From positions 3,218,972-3,282,971 of the forward strand of contig NZ_AP023032.1 of NCBI RefSeq assembly GCF_019670105.1: a stretch of 64,000 nt of DNA, given 5' to 3'. Origin of the DNA: Agarivorans albus (GTDB lineage: Bacteria; Pseudomonadota; Gammaproteobacteria; Enterobacterales; Celerinatantimonadaceae). Positions within the stretch are counted from its first letter, which is position 1. Every line of letters starts with the position of its first letter. Shown piece after piece: positions 7,711 through 16,387 of the stretch. The notes below the pieces were generated by a model. That model ran no database searches and had not been told where the DNA came from. It was given only the letters and a program-made list of their open reading frames with translations. The position numbers and the translations under genes were made by a program.

Positions 7711-9714
7711 ATGGCAGACTTAGAGCAGATCCGAACAAAAATAACAGCGCTCGACCAATCATTATTAACACTGCTGACTGAGCGTCGCCAACTCAGTGTT
7801 GAAGTAGCAAAAAGTAAAATAGAAAACCCCAAAGCGATTCGCGACCAAGAACGTGAACAGTTGCTGCTGGTTAAGCTAATAAATAAAGGCAGAGAGTTAG
7901 GCTTAGACGCCCACTATGTAACTCAGCTTTATCACACCATCATCGAAGACTCGGTATTATCGCAACAAGCATTTCTGCAAGGCATTACTAATCCAGATAT
8001 TCATGCGCAAGCGGTAAGAGTGGCATTTTTAGGTAACAAAGGCTCTTACAGCAACATTGCAACTCATCAATACTTCTCGCGTTATAAAAAGCAAATTGTT
8101 GAATTTGGCTGCAGTGCCTTCCAAGACATTGTTGATACCGTGGAATCTGGCCAAGCTGACTACGGCATGTTGCCTATTGAAAACACCAGCTCTGGCAGTA
8201 TTAATGAAGTATACGATGTATTGCAGCACACCAGTTTGTCGATTGTTGGCGAACTATCAATACCTATTGACCACTGTATTCTGGCTCATCCAAAAGCCAA
8301 ACTAGAGCAAATAACTACCTTGTATGCTCACCCTCAACCTTATGCTCAGTGCAGCCTTTATTTGCGCACTTTAGCTAATACCCGAGTAGATTTTGTAGAT
8401 AGCTCTTCCAAAGCTATGGAAGTGGTTGCCGGAGGCGACGACTTAACCGTTGGTGCTATTGGCAGTAAAGTGGGCGGTGAAATGTATGGTTTGCAAGCCT
8501 TGAAAACCGATATTGCCAATCAACAACAAAACTACACTCGCTTCATTGTAGTTTCTCGCAAACCGGTGGAAGTTGCTGAGCAAGTGCCAGCGAGAACGAC
8601 TTTTATTATGTCAACGGCACAGCAAGCAGGTTCGTTGGTAGAAGCGCTGTTGGTATTGCGCGAGCACGATATAAACATGAGCAAACTGGAATCTCGCCCA
8701 GTACAAGGCAATCCTTGGGAAGAAATGTTTTATGTGGATGTTTCCGCCAATGTTAAGTCTAGTCAAATGCAATCGGCACTGGCAGAACTAACGCGCCTTA
8801 CCCGCTATATTAAAGTGCTTGGCTGCTACCCAAGTGAAAATGTTGACCCAACACTTATTCCACTAGAAGCCTTAGCCAACAAAGACAAAAATAAAGGTGG
8901 CGAACCAAGCTTAATTAGCACCGTACAAGAAGATGGTGCGCTCTCTAGCCGTTCACACAAAGCCAGTGCTACGGTAGTGCGCGTTGGCGATGTTAAAATT
9001 GGTGATGGTGGCTTTGTTACCTTTGCAGGCCCCAGTGCAGTAGAGTCTGAACAACAAATCATAAACTGTGCAGGTGCGGCCAAAGAAAGTGGTGCTGCAG
9101 TACTTGCCGCAGGTTGCTTTAAACCACGCAGTTCGCCTTATAGCTTCCAAGGTTTAGGCGAAGAAGGCCTAAGTTATTTAAACGCCGCCGGTAAAAAGTA
9201 CAAGCTTCCAACTATGACCGAAGTAAGCTCGGTTGATCAGGTTGTTACTTTGGCGGCTAAAGCAGACATACTGCATGTTCGCTCGCGCCACATGAAAAAC
9301 TTTAACCTGTTAAAAGAACTGGGTAAGTCTACTCGCCCTATTCTTTTAGAGCGCAACAACATGGCCTCTATTGATGAGTGGTTGCATGCCGCGGACTACA
9401 TTTTGGCACAAGGCAACCAACAGGTGATTTTATGTGAAGCAGGTGTTAGAACGCTTGAAGGCAAGAATAAAATCACCTTGGACTTAGGCGCAATTAGCTT
9501 GTTGCGCCAACGAACCCACCTACCGATTGTGGTAAACCCAGGTGAAGCAGTAGACGAACTAAGCGCAGTGGCTCCTATGGCCAAAGCAGCCAAGTTATTA
9601 GGTGCCGATGGTATTGTACTTTGTGCTCACCCATCACCAAGTGATGCCAGTGTAGATGCTGATAAATCATTAGATTTTAAACAACTACAACACTTGATGA
9701 GCGAACTATACTAA
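7711..9714 (+). CDS. pheA: PheA P-protein (chorismate mutase/prephenate dehydratase/ACT) with a C-terminal degenerate DAHP-synthase-like domain
   Basis: 667 residues, against 386 for E. coli PheA. Residues about 1-90 are an AroQ chorismate mutase, 103-280 prephenate dehydratase with the catalytic TRF at 276-278, and 295-372 an ACT domain (ESRP 327-330, GNPWEEMFYVDV 333-344) that binds phenylalanine. After a polar linker, 423-667 resembles type I-beta DAHP synthase (GDVKIG, KPRSSPYSFQGLG 471-483). Against the Thermotoga enzyme as I remember it, the metal ligands Cys, His and Glu correspond here to Ser442, Glu612 and Cys638; only Asp649 remains. Lys of LKRG is Glu547 and Arg of CERG is Ala577. 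The domain is thus probably inactive and regulatory. It converts chorismate to phenylpyruvate; expression is attenuator-controlled. Confidence 0.93.
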   Translation: MADLEQIRTKITALDQSLLTLLTERRQLSVEVAKSKIENPKAIRDQEREQLLLVKLINKGRELGLDAHYVTQLYHTIIEDSVLSQQAFLQGITNPDIHAQAVRVAFLGNKGSYSNIATHQYFSRYKKQIVEFGCSAFQDIVDTVESGQADYGMLPIENTSSGSINEVYDVLQHTSLSIVGELSIPIDHCILAHPKAKLEQITTLYAHPQPYAQCSLYLRTLANTRVDFVDSSSKAMEVVAGGDDLTVGAIGSKVGGEMYGLQALKTDIANQQQNYTRFIVVSRKPVEVAEQVPARTTFIMSTAQQAGSLVEALLVLREHDINMSKLESRPVQGNPWEEMFYVDVSANVKSSQMQSALAELTRLTRYIKVLGCYPSENVDPTLIPLEALANKDKNKGGEPSLISTVQEDGALSSRSHKASATVVRVGDVKIGDGGFVTFAGPSAVESEQQIINCAGAAKESGAAVLAAGCFKPRSSPYSFQGLGEEGLSYLNAAGKKYKLPTMTEVSSVDQVVTLAAKADILHVRSRHMKNFNLLKELGKSTRPILLERNNMASIDEWLHAADYILAQGNQQVILCEAGVRTLEGKNKITLDLGAISLLRQRTHLPIVVNPGEAVDELSAVAPMAKAAKLLGADGIVLCAHPSPSDASVDADKSLDFKQLQHLMSELY

Positions 9715-9742
9715 TAGCTAGTCAGTAACGACTAGCACCAAC

Positions 9743-9773
9743 AAAAAAGCCCAGCAAATCGCTGGGCTTTTTT
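9743..9773. terminator. Bidirectional terminator between pheA and ffh
   Basis: AAAAAAGCCCAGC (9743-9755), loop AAATC, GCTGGGCTTTTTT (9761-9773). The A-run on one side and T-run on the other allow it to serve the convergent pheA (plus) and ffh (minus). Confidence 0.9.
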
Positions 9774-9788
9774 ACATTAAATAAGTGT

Positions 9789-11183
9789 TTAGAAACGTCC
9801 TGGTCCGCGACCGCCGCCAAATCCGCCCATACCACCTGGAGGCATCATGCCTTTCATTTGGCTCATCATTTTGCGCATGCCGCCTTTACCGGACATTTTC
9901 TTCATCATTTTTTGCATTTGAGTGAATTGCTTCAGCAACTTGTTCACATCTTGGATCTGAGTGCCAGAACCAGCAGCTATACGACGCTTGCGTGAGCCTT
10001 TAATAATATCGGGGCGTTGGCGCTCGCCCGGCGTCATAGAGTTGATAATCGCTTCCATTTGGTTAGTAAGCTTATCATTCATTTGGTCTTTAACACTATC
10101 GGGAACTTGCCCCATGCCAGGCAACTTGTCCATCATGCCCATCATGCCGCCCATGCTTTTCATCTGCACTAATTGCTCACGGAAGTCTTCTAAATCGAAG
10201 CCTTTACCTTTTTGAACTTTCTTAGCCAGCTTCTGCGCTTGGTCTTTATCAACTTTGCGCTCTACCTCTTCGATAAGAGAAAGCACATCGCCCATGCCTA
10301 AGATACGTGAAGCTATGCGGTCTGGGTGGAAAGGCTCTAGAGCATCGGTTTTCTCACCCACACCCATAAACTTAATTGGCTTACCAGTAATGTGACGAAT
10401 CGATAAAGCGGCACCGCCACGCGCGTCACCATCGGTTTTAGTTAAAATCACGCCGGTAAGTGGCAGAGCTTCGTTAAAGGCCTGAGCGGTATTTGCCGCA
10501 TCTTGACCAGTCATCGCATCTACAACAAACAAGGTTTCTACTGGCTCAACCACCTGATGAAGCGCTTTAATTTCGTCCATCATGTCTTCATCAACATGTA
10601 AACGACCCGCGGTATCTACAAGTAGTACGTCCGCAAATTGAGTTCTGGCTTCGGCGATAGCACCGTTAACGATATCAACCGGATTTTGCTTTTCGTTACT
10701 TGGGAAGAAAATAGCGTCAACTTCTGTTGCTAGAGTCTCTAGCTGTTTAATCGCAGCGGGACGATAGATATCGGCACTCACTACCATTACTTTTTTCTTT
10801 TCGCGCTCTTTTAGGTATTTAGCTAACTTAGCAACAGAGGTGGTTTTACCCGCACCTTGCAAACCAGCCATCATTACGACTGCCGGAGGCTGGGCTGCCA
10901 AATTAAGACTTTCGTTAGATTCGCCCATGGCTGATTCCAGCTCTTGCTGAACAATCTTAACGAATACTTGACCAGGGCTAAGGCTCTTATTTACTTCTTG
11001 GCCTAGGGCACGTTCTTTTACTTTTTTAACAAACTCGCGAACTACGGGTAAGGCAACATCCGCTTCCAACAAGGCCATACGCACTTCGCGCAAGGTATCT
11101 TTAATGTTGTCATCGGTCAGTCGGCCGCGGCCGCTGATATTTTTTAACGTTTTCGAGAGTCGATCAGATAAGTTTTCAAACAT
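9789..11183 (-). CDS. ffh: Ffh, signal recognition particle GTPase
   Basis: 464 residues (E. coli 453). The N and G domains carry the P-loop GLQGAGKTT near residue 105, DTAGR near 190 and TKTDGDARGG near 248; the C-terminal M domain is rich in methionine (MMGMMDKLPGMG, MQKMMKKMSGKGG) and ends in a Gly-rich tail. It binds 4.5S RNA and nascent signal sequences and hands them to FtsY at the inner membrane. ypjD is divergent upstream, as next to ffh in E. coli, and a shared terminator separates it from pheA. Confidence 0.97.
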   Translation of the reverse strand: MFENLSDRLSKTLKNISGRGRLTDDNIKDTLREVRMALLEADVALPVVREFVKKVKERALGQEVNKSLSPGQVFVKIVQQELESAMGESNESLNLAAQPPAVVMMAGLQGAGKTTSVAKLAKYLKEREKKKVMVVSADIYRPAAIKQLETLATEVDAIFFPSNEKQNPVDIVNGAIAEARTQFADVLLVDTAGRLHVDEDMMDEIKALHQVVEPVETLFVVDAMTGQDAANTAQAFNEALPLTGVILTKTDGDARGGAALSIRHITGKPIKFMGVGEKTDALEPFHPDRIASRILGMGDVLSLIEEVERKVDKDQAQKLAKKVQKGKGFDLEDFREQLVQMKSMGGMMGMMDKLPGMGQVPDSVKDQMNDKLTNQMEAIINSMTPGERQRPDIIKGSRKRRIAAGSGTQIQDVNKLLKQFTQMQKMMKKMSGKGGMRKMMSQMKGMMPPGGMGGFGGGRGPGRF

Positions 11184-11325
11184 GCTTTTTCCTGTTGATC
11201 ATATAGCGAGCACTGTTTAGCCGCCACATTATACCGAAGCGCCGATATTCTAAAAGCTAATTCTAGCCCTGACTGTTTAGGGCGAGTATACTGAACCCAA
11301 ACAATCATATAGTTAGCTTCAAATC

Positions 11326-12117
11326 ATGAATGTATTGGTACTTCCTACCACCGTTTTTTATCTGTTAGCCGCTTACGTATGTATAAGTGGTTTGCTGAAT
11401 AAACAAAGCGGAGCCAACATATGGCTATGGCTCAGCGCTGGCTGCGCAATGCTACTGCATGGCATTTGGGAAGTAGAGCATTTATTTTTGGCGCAAGGCC
11501 AAGATTTAAGCATCTTTAATGTAGCGGGTTTAGTCAGCTTGCTGATTGCTCTCACCGTTACCGCTTTAGTTAAACCATTCAAACTATGGTTTATTTTGCC
11601 AGTGGTATACCTATTTTCCATTGTGAGCATGTTATTAGCGGTAATGATCCCAAGTGACTACATCATTCATCTGGAGTTAAAACCGCAAGTGCTGATCCAC
11701 ATCAGCGTTGCCTTAGCCGCCTTTACCGTACTAATGATTGCAAGCTTGTATGCCTTGCAGATGGCTTACTTAGATTGGACTTTAAAACGCCACAAGCCTG
11801 GGGCAATTCACCCAGCAATGCCCTCTTTAATGAGCATTGAGAAACAGTTATTCACCTTGATTCGGGTTGGGCTCATCCTGCTTAGCGTGTCGTTATTGAG
11901 CGGCTTTGTATTTTTAACCGACTTTTTTGCCAATGGCCGTGGCCATAAAGCAATCTTCAGCTTAATCGCTTGGTTTATCTACGCCAGCCTTCTTTGGGGA
12001 CACCACTACCGAGGCTGGCGTGGGAAAATGGTCGTGATCATGACGGTAATTGGTTCAATCTTGCTTAGTTTGGCCTATTTTGGCTCACGCTTTGTTAAGG
12101 AAATCATCCTCAACTAA
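11326..12117 (+). CDS. ypjD: YpjD/CorE-like CcsA-family membrane protein
   Basis: 263 residues with about eight hydrophobic segments and the cytochrome c assembly (CcsA) family pattern, including HGIWEVEHL and, near the C-terminus, GRGHKAIFSLIAWFIYASLLWGHHYRGWRG. The E. coli homologue lies next to ffh and has been implicated in cobalt or magnesium efflux with the CorB-type neighbour; the family otherwise handles haem. Here it is likewise divergent from ffh and followed by a CorB-like gene. The biochemical role in this organism cannot be read from the sequence. Confidence 0.85.
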   Translation: MNVLVLPTTVFYLLAAYVCISGLLNKQSGANIWLWLSAGCAMLLHGIWEVEHLFLAQGQDLSIFNVAGLVSLLIALTVTALVKPFKLWFILPVVYLFSIVSMLLAVMIPSDYIIHLELKPQVLIHISVALAAFTVLMIASLYALQMAYLDWTLKRHKPGAIHPAMPSLMSIEKQLFTLIRVGLILLSVSLLSGFVFLTDFFANGRGHKAIFSLIAWFIYASLLWGHHYRGWRGKMVVIMTVIGSILLSLAYFGSRFVKEIILN

Positions 12118-12126
12118 AATGAGACC

Positions 12127-12154
12127 TTGACAGCCCTTTGGGGCTGCATATAAA
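12127..12154 (+). promoter_or_regulatory. Candidate sigma-70 promoter of the CorB-like gene
   Basis: A perfect TTGACA (12127-12132) is followed after 16 bases by TATAAA (12149-12154). The spacer contains a small hairpin, GCCC-TTTG-GGGC, which could be an operator. It lies between the ypjD stop and the next gene, so that gene can be transcribed on its own. Confidence 0.6.
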
Positions 12155-12188
12155 TTAGCCCTGTTATATTAATCAAGGACTCTCCTGT

Positions 12189-13466
12189 TTGGACGACATA
12201 TCTACGAGTAGCTTACTGCTACTTCTCGTGTTCCTCATAATTTGCTCTGCTTTCTTTTCTAGCTCCGAAACTGGCATGATGTCGCTTAACCGCTACCGCC
12301 TGCGGCATTTAGTTAATACTAAACATAAAGCAGCTAGCCGAGTAGACAAGCTTCTGGATCGCCCTGACCGATTAATTGGATTAATCTTAATTGGCAATAA
12401 TCTCGTTAATATTTTTGCCTCGGCCATCGCCACCATTATTGGATTGCGACTGTTCGGCGATGTAGGGGTAGCTATCGCTACGCTTGCACTTACTTTTGTC
12501 ATTTTGATTTTTGCTGAAGTAACGCCCAAAACCATGGCTGCACTTTATCCGGAAAAGATTGCCTTCCCCGCTTCAATATTGCTACGCCCATTAATGAAAT
12601 TATTGTTCCCATTTATTTGGGCTACCAATGGCGTCACTAATGGTCTATTGCGTTTATTAGGGGTAAACCCCACAAACAAAGATGATGAAGCGCTAAATCC
12701 TGAAGAACTGCGTACCGTAGTTGACCAAGCGGGCACACTTATCCCTAAGCGTCACCAAGACATGCTACTAAGCATTTTGGACCTAGAGAAAGTGACGGTT
12801 GACGACATCATGATCCCGCGCAACGAAATTGCCGCCATCGATATTAACGATGATTGGGACAGCATTCTTCGCCAGCTCACTCAAAGCACTCACACCAAAA
12901 TTTTGTTATTTCGCGACACCATTGATGATTCGGTAGGCTTTGTCCACTCACGTGATTCGCTGCGACTATTGTCTCGAGAGCAGTTTGATAAAACCTCGAT
13001 GCTGCGTGCCGCCAAAGAAATTTACTTCATCCCCGAGGGCACCCCGTTAAATGTGCAGCTATTGAAGTTTCAGCGCCGTAAAGAGCGTATTGGACTTATC
13101 GTGGATGAATACGGCGACATTCAAGGCTTAGTCACGTTAGAGGATATTCTAGAGGAAATTGTTGGTGACTTTACCACTAGCATTGCCCCCGACCCTAGTG
13201 ATGAAATCCATCCACAAATTGATGGCAGCTATTTGATCGACGGCGCTGTAAATATTCGAGACTTGAATAAAGAAATGAGCTGGAGTTTACCCATCGATGG
13301 CCCTAAAACGCTAAATGGCTTGATTGTGGAACACTTAGAAGACATTCCCGAAGCTAACTTATGTTTACGTTTAGCCGGTTACCCCATCGAAATAGTCGAG
13401 ATAGAAAACAACACTGTAAGCTTGGCCCGAGTCATTCCAGCGTTTTACAGCAAGCCTAAGAAGTAA
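12189..13466 (+). CDS. corB: CorB/YfjD-like CNNM-CBS transporter or efflux accessory protein
   Basis: 425 residues. An N-terminal DUF21/CNNM membrane domain (about 1-190; SSSETGMMSLNRYRLRHL, IFAEVTPKTMAALYPEK) is followed by a pair of CBS domains (DDIMIPRNEI, GLIVDEYGDIQGLVTLEDILEEIVGDF) and a C-terminal CorC/HlyC-type domain (DGSYLIDGAVNIRDLN). The start is a TTG 9 bases after AAGGA; it gives MDDISTSSLL, which matches the E. coli YfjD start. The E. coli homologue (YfjD/CorB) lies beside ypjD and affects magnesium and cobalt efflux. Confidence 0.88.
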   Translation: MDDISTSSLLLLLVFLIICSAFFSSSETGMMSLNRYRLRHLVNTKHKAASRVDKLLDRPDRLIGLILIGNNLVNIFASAIATIIGLRLFGDVGVAIATLALTFVILIFAEVTPKTMAALYPEKIAFPASILLRPLMKLLFPFIWATNGVTNGLLRLLGVNPTNKDDEALNPEELRTVVDQAGTLIPKRHQDMLLSILDLEKVTVDDIMIPRNEIAAIDINDDWDSILRQLTQSTHTKILLFRDTIDDSVGFVHSRDSLRLLSREQFDKTSMLRAAKEIYFIPEGTPLNVQLLKFQRRKERIGLIVDEYGDIQGLVTLEDILEEIVGDFTTSIAPDPSDEIHPQIDGSYLIDGAVNIRDLNKEMSWSLPIDGPKTLNGLIVEHLEDIPEANLCLRLAGYPIEIVEIENNTVSLARVIPAFYSKPKK

Positions 13467-13485
13467 ACGCCCCCATTAAAAATAC

Positions 13486-13514
13486 AAAAAAGCCAGCTAA
13501 GTGCTGGCTTCTTT
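13486..13514. terminator. Bidirectional terminator between corB and luxS
   Basis: AAAAAAGCCAGC, loop TAAGT, GCTGGCTTCTTT. A-runs and T-runs flank the stem on both sides, fitting the convergent genes on either side. Confidence 0.85.
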
Positions 13515-13530
13515 AGTAGCGAAATACGGC

Positions 13531-14040
13531 TTAAAGCTTACCAAGAATCTCGTCAGATAATCCCAGTTCATCATTTTTGTTTACGCTAATACCACGTTCA
13601 ATGATGCTAGTAGCAATGCTCTTAGCTTCGTCTAAAGAGTGCATAGCATAAGTACCACATTGGTATTCATTGAGCTCGGGAATGTCATTTTGATTAGCTA
13701 CAGCGAGTACATCATGCATAGAGGCTAACCAAGCGTCGGCAACTTGTTGCTCGTTAGGGCTACCAATTAAGCTCATGTAAAAGCCAGTGCGGCAACCCAT
13801 TGGCGAAATATCGATGATTTCTACGTCAGCAGAATTTAAATGCTCACGCATAAAGCCGGCATAAAGGTGCTCTAAGGTATGAATACCTTTCTCAGACAAA
13901 ATCTCCTCGTTAGGCACGCAGTAACGTAAATCAAATACTGTAATAGTGTCTTTGCTAGGCGTAGACATGGTTTTGGCTACGCGAACCGCTGGGGCATGCA
14001 TGCGGGTGTGGTCTACGGTAAAACTATCTAATAAAGGCAT
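13531..14040 (-). CDS. luxS: LuxS, S-ribosylhomocysteine lyase (AI-2 synthase)
   Basis: 169 residues, the usual family length. The metal-binding HTLEH gives His54, Glu57 and His58, the third ligand is Cys128 (YQCGT), and the catalytic cysteine is Cys83 (MGCRTGFYM). It cleaves S-ribosylhomocysteine to homocysteine and DPD, the precursor of autoinducer-2, in the activated methyl cycle. A GAGAG element precedes the ATG and a 7-bp inverted repeat (14058-14074) lies in the leader. It lies downstream of gshA as in E. coli, with a lipoprotein gene between. Confidence 0.97.
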   Translation of the reverse strand: MPLLDSFTVDHTRMHAPAVRVAKTMSTPSKDTITVFDLRYCVPNEEILSEKGIHTLEHLYAGFMREHLNSADVEIIDISPMGCRTGFYMSLIGSPNEQQVADAWLASMHDVLAVANQNDIPELNEYQCGTYAMHSLDEAKSIATSIIERGISVNKNDELGLSDEILGKL

Positions 14041-14057
14041 GATTTTCTCTCTTCATA

Positions 14058-14074
14058 TCTCAGCCTAGCTGAGA
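14058..14074. repeat. Inverted repeat in the luxS leader
   Basis: TCTCAGC-CTA-GCTGAGA, a perfect 7-bp inverted repeat with a 3-base centre, 18-34 bases before luxS and just after the preceding gene. No T-run follows on either strand. It may be a 5'-leader hairpin or an operator. Confidence 0.45.
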
Positions 14075-14092
14075 CTCATTATTTGGGTGTAT

Positions 14093-14737
14093 TTAAGCAA
14101 AGAATAGTCGCCATAGCCAGCTACTATCTAGATCGTCTTTACACTTATTATACTGGGCAGCATAGCGTTTCGATCGCTGGTCTACTGTACCCGCTACCTT
14201 CACCAACCATTGTTTCTGGTGATAAGTACCACGTTTATAACCGCCCCAGCCTTCGTGATAGTTTAAATACTGATTGCGCGCATCCCACTTCGATACCCCG
14301 TTTATTTTATGGGTTTTGTTGGTAAACCAGCCCATAAAGTCGATAGCATCGTCGAAGTTAGTTCGTGACGACCAAGAGTTGCCAGTTTCACGCACGTAGT
14401 CATCCCAGGTCATGGTTTTAGCTTGGCTATAGCCATAAGCGCTACTAGCACGGCCTACAGGAATAAACCCAAACCAATATTGCATTGGGGGGCGAGCATT
14501 ATGCTTGAAGCTGGATTCTTGATACATCATTGCCATGGGAACATGCACTGGCGTGCCCCATTTCTTGTTCATCTTCTTCGCTGATTTATACCAATCGCGC
14601 TTTTCTTCAAAAATGCTACATAGGTTCTCAGGATCTTTGGGCGGCGCACTGCTGCATCCCGCCAATACACCTAAACCCAAAACTACCATGGCTACTTTAG
14701 CCCACTGAACAAGCGATACATCCCTACTTATTGGCAT
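14093..14737 (-). CDS. Lipoprotein with a lytic-transglycosylase (SLT)-like domain
   Basis: About 214 residues from the ATG at 14737; an in-frame TTG at 14743 is also possible. A lipoprotein signal ends at LGVLAGC (the lipidated Cys is residue 28). The mature part has MMYQESSF, in which the Glu matches the catalytic Glu of SLT transglycosylases, then SAYGYSQAKTMTWDDY, which resembles the G-L-M-Q region. It may cleave or bind peptidoglycan at the outer membrane. It overlaps the end of gshA by 14 bases, so it is cotranscribed with it, yet it is not part of the E. coli gshA locus. Substrate and activity are inferred from motifs only. Confidence 0.72.
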   Translation of the reverse strand: MPISRDVSLVQWAKVAMVVLGLGVLAGCSSAPPKDPENLCSIFEEKRDWYKSAKKMNKKWGTPVHVPMAMMYQESSFKHNARPPMQYWFGFIPVGRASSAYGYSQAKTMTWDDYVRETGNSWSSRTNFDDAIDFMGWFTNKTHKINGVSKWDARNQYLNYHEGWGGYKRGTYHQKQWLVKVAGTVDQRSKRYAAQYNKCKDDLDSSWLWRLFFA

Positions 14738-16301
14738 TCTCAAAATACTTCGTTAAAAAGTGATCAAAATCGAGGTCATCACTAGCTTCTATTGCTTGTT
14801 GCTCAGCAAAGCTTTGTTCAGCCATCGCGCTAAAGTCTTGATCTTGCCAGTTATTAGGCTTATGACCAAGCATCTCTTCGCGATATTGTGCAGCCCATTG
14901 CAAGCCCAAGCTGCTGTTGTCTACCGATTGTGATTTTAACAAACGTAGAAAACGTGAAGAGTATGTATTGTCATTGGCAATGTCGGCTATCGCTTGCTCT
15001 AGCGATACACTAAAGTCTGGCTCAGCACGCTGAGTATCAAGCAGTTGCGCGGCCTGTTGCATCTTAGCTAGCAAACTTTCGATATGTGCTGGCAAGCTTT
15101 GTTCTTCACCGGCAATGGTGAGTGACAGTTCAGGGTTACGCCCTTCAATAGCCACCGCATTAAAGTTGTCACGACAAGCTTGCAACTCCTCTTTGCACAT
15201 TTCAGGTGAGTCCATCAAAACGCAAGCCAGCAACAAACTATCTATCACTCGCACCTGTGCCTCGGTTACACCTACAGCATCAAAGGGGTTAACATCTAGG
15301 GCTCTAATTTCGATGTATTCAATACCATCTTCAGCTAGAGCTTGAGAAGGAGTTTGACCAGACTTAGCAACACGCTTGGCGCGAATAGGCGCATACAACT
15401 CATTTTCTATCTGCAGAATGTTGGCGTTTAGCTGACGATATTCACCATCAACCTTCACCCCAATCTTGGCAAACTCTTCAGAATGAGAACTTACCGCTTT
15501 ACGAACGCTTTGTACGTACTCACTAACGCTGTTGTAGTTAATATCTAGTTCATGTTGGGCCGAACTGGTGTAACCCAAGTCACTCAAACGCAATGAAGTG
15601 GCGTAAGGTAAATAAAGTGTACCTTTAGCCATTTTTTCAAAAGCGAGTTGGCTCTCGCCTGCGTTCATGAATGAACCACATAGCGCCGGTGAGGCACCAT
15701 AAAGATAAGCCACCATCCAACCATAGCGGTAAAAATTACGAATTAAAGCCATGTAACGTTGCGAGATGTACTCAGAAAGCGGCTGTTGGTCGCCATCAAC
15801 TTTTTGTAGTTGCTGCCAAAAGCTTTGCGGCAAAGAGAAGTTATAGTGCACACCAGAGATCACCTGCATAGCGCTGCCATAACGATGACGTAGCCCCTGG
15901 CGATAAGCATGTTTCATCTTACCAATGTTTGATTGGCCGTAATCCGCTAACACAATGTCTTGCTCGTCACCAATGTAACAAGGCATGCTTAAAGGCCACA
16001 AACGCTGTCCATCAAGCTGCTTTAGTGTTTCATGGTGAATATCGGTGAGTCGAGACAGCACCTGTTCTACGCTGTCTGAAACCGGAGTGATAAACTCCAA
16101 CAAGGTTTCTGCGTAATCGGTGGTAATCAGAGGATGAGTAAGCGCTGAGCCTAATGCTTTAGGATGACCATTAGGTGCTAACTTTCCCTGTTCGCAAATG
16201 CGTAAAGCTTCACGTTCAATACCGCGTTTAATGCCAAGCACTCCGGTATCTGCCATTGCTGCGCTCAATTGCGTCAGCCGAGTAGTAAACTGTTGAGTCA
16301 A
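14724..16301 (-). CDS. gshA: GshA, glutamate-cysteine ligase
   Basis: 525 residues (E. coli 518), the proteobacterial type-1 enzyme. Recognisable blocks are GIKRGIEREALRI near the start, ISGVHYNFSLP, the MNAGESQLAF region, and EDGIEYIEIRALDVNPFD, which holds the acidic metal-binding residues. It joins glutamate and cysteine with ATP, the first and limiting step of glutathione synthesis in the cytosol. The start is the first ATG with no better alternative. It is preceded by an M16 peptidase gene and overlapped by a lipoprotein gene, so thiol synthesis and envelope genes share a transcript here. Confidence 0.97.
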   Translation of the reverse strand: MTQQFTTRLTQLSAAMADTGVLGIKRGIEREALRICEQGKLAPNGHPKALGSALTHPLITTDYAETLLEFITPVSDSVEQVLSRLTDIHHETLKQLDGQRLWPLSMPCYIGDEQDIVLADYGQSNIGKMKHAYRQGLRHRYGSAMQVISGVHYNFSLPQSFWQQLQKVDGDQQPLSEYISQRYMALIRNFYRYGWMVAYLYGASPALCGSFMNAGESQLAFEKMAKGTLYLPYATSLRLSDLGYTSSAQHELDINYNSVSEYVQSVRKAVSSHSEEFAKIGVKVDGEYRQLNANILQIENELYAPIRAKRVAKSGQTPSQALAEDGIEYIEIRALDVNPFDAVGVTEAQVRVIDSLLLACVLMDSPEMCKEELQACRDNFNAVAIEGRNPELSLTIAGEEQSLPAHIESLLAKMQQAAQLLDTQRAEPDFSVSLEQAIADIANDNTYSSRFLRLLKSQSVDNSSLGLQWAAQYREEMLGHKPNNWQDQDFSAMAEQSFAEQQAIEASDDLDFDHFLTKYFENANK

Positions 16302-16387
16302 GTTGAACTCACTATCTTGTTAAAACGCGTAATGTGGCAAAGCATAGCGAGATCGCCCATGTTTTGCCACCACTGTGCGTTGCTACG

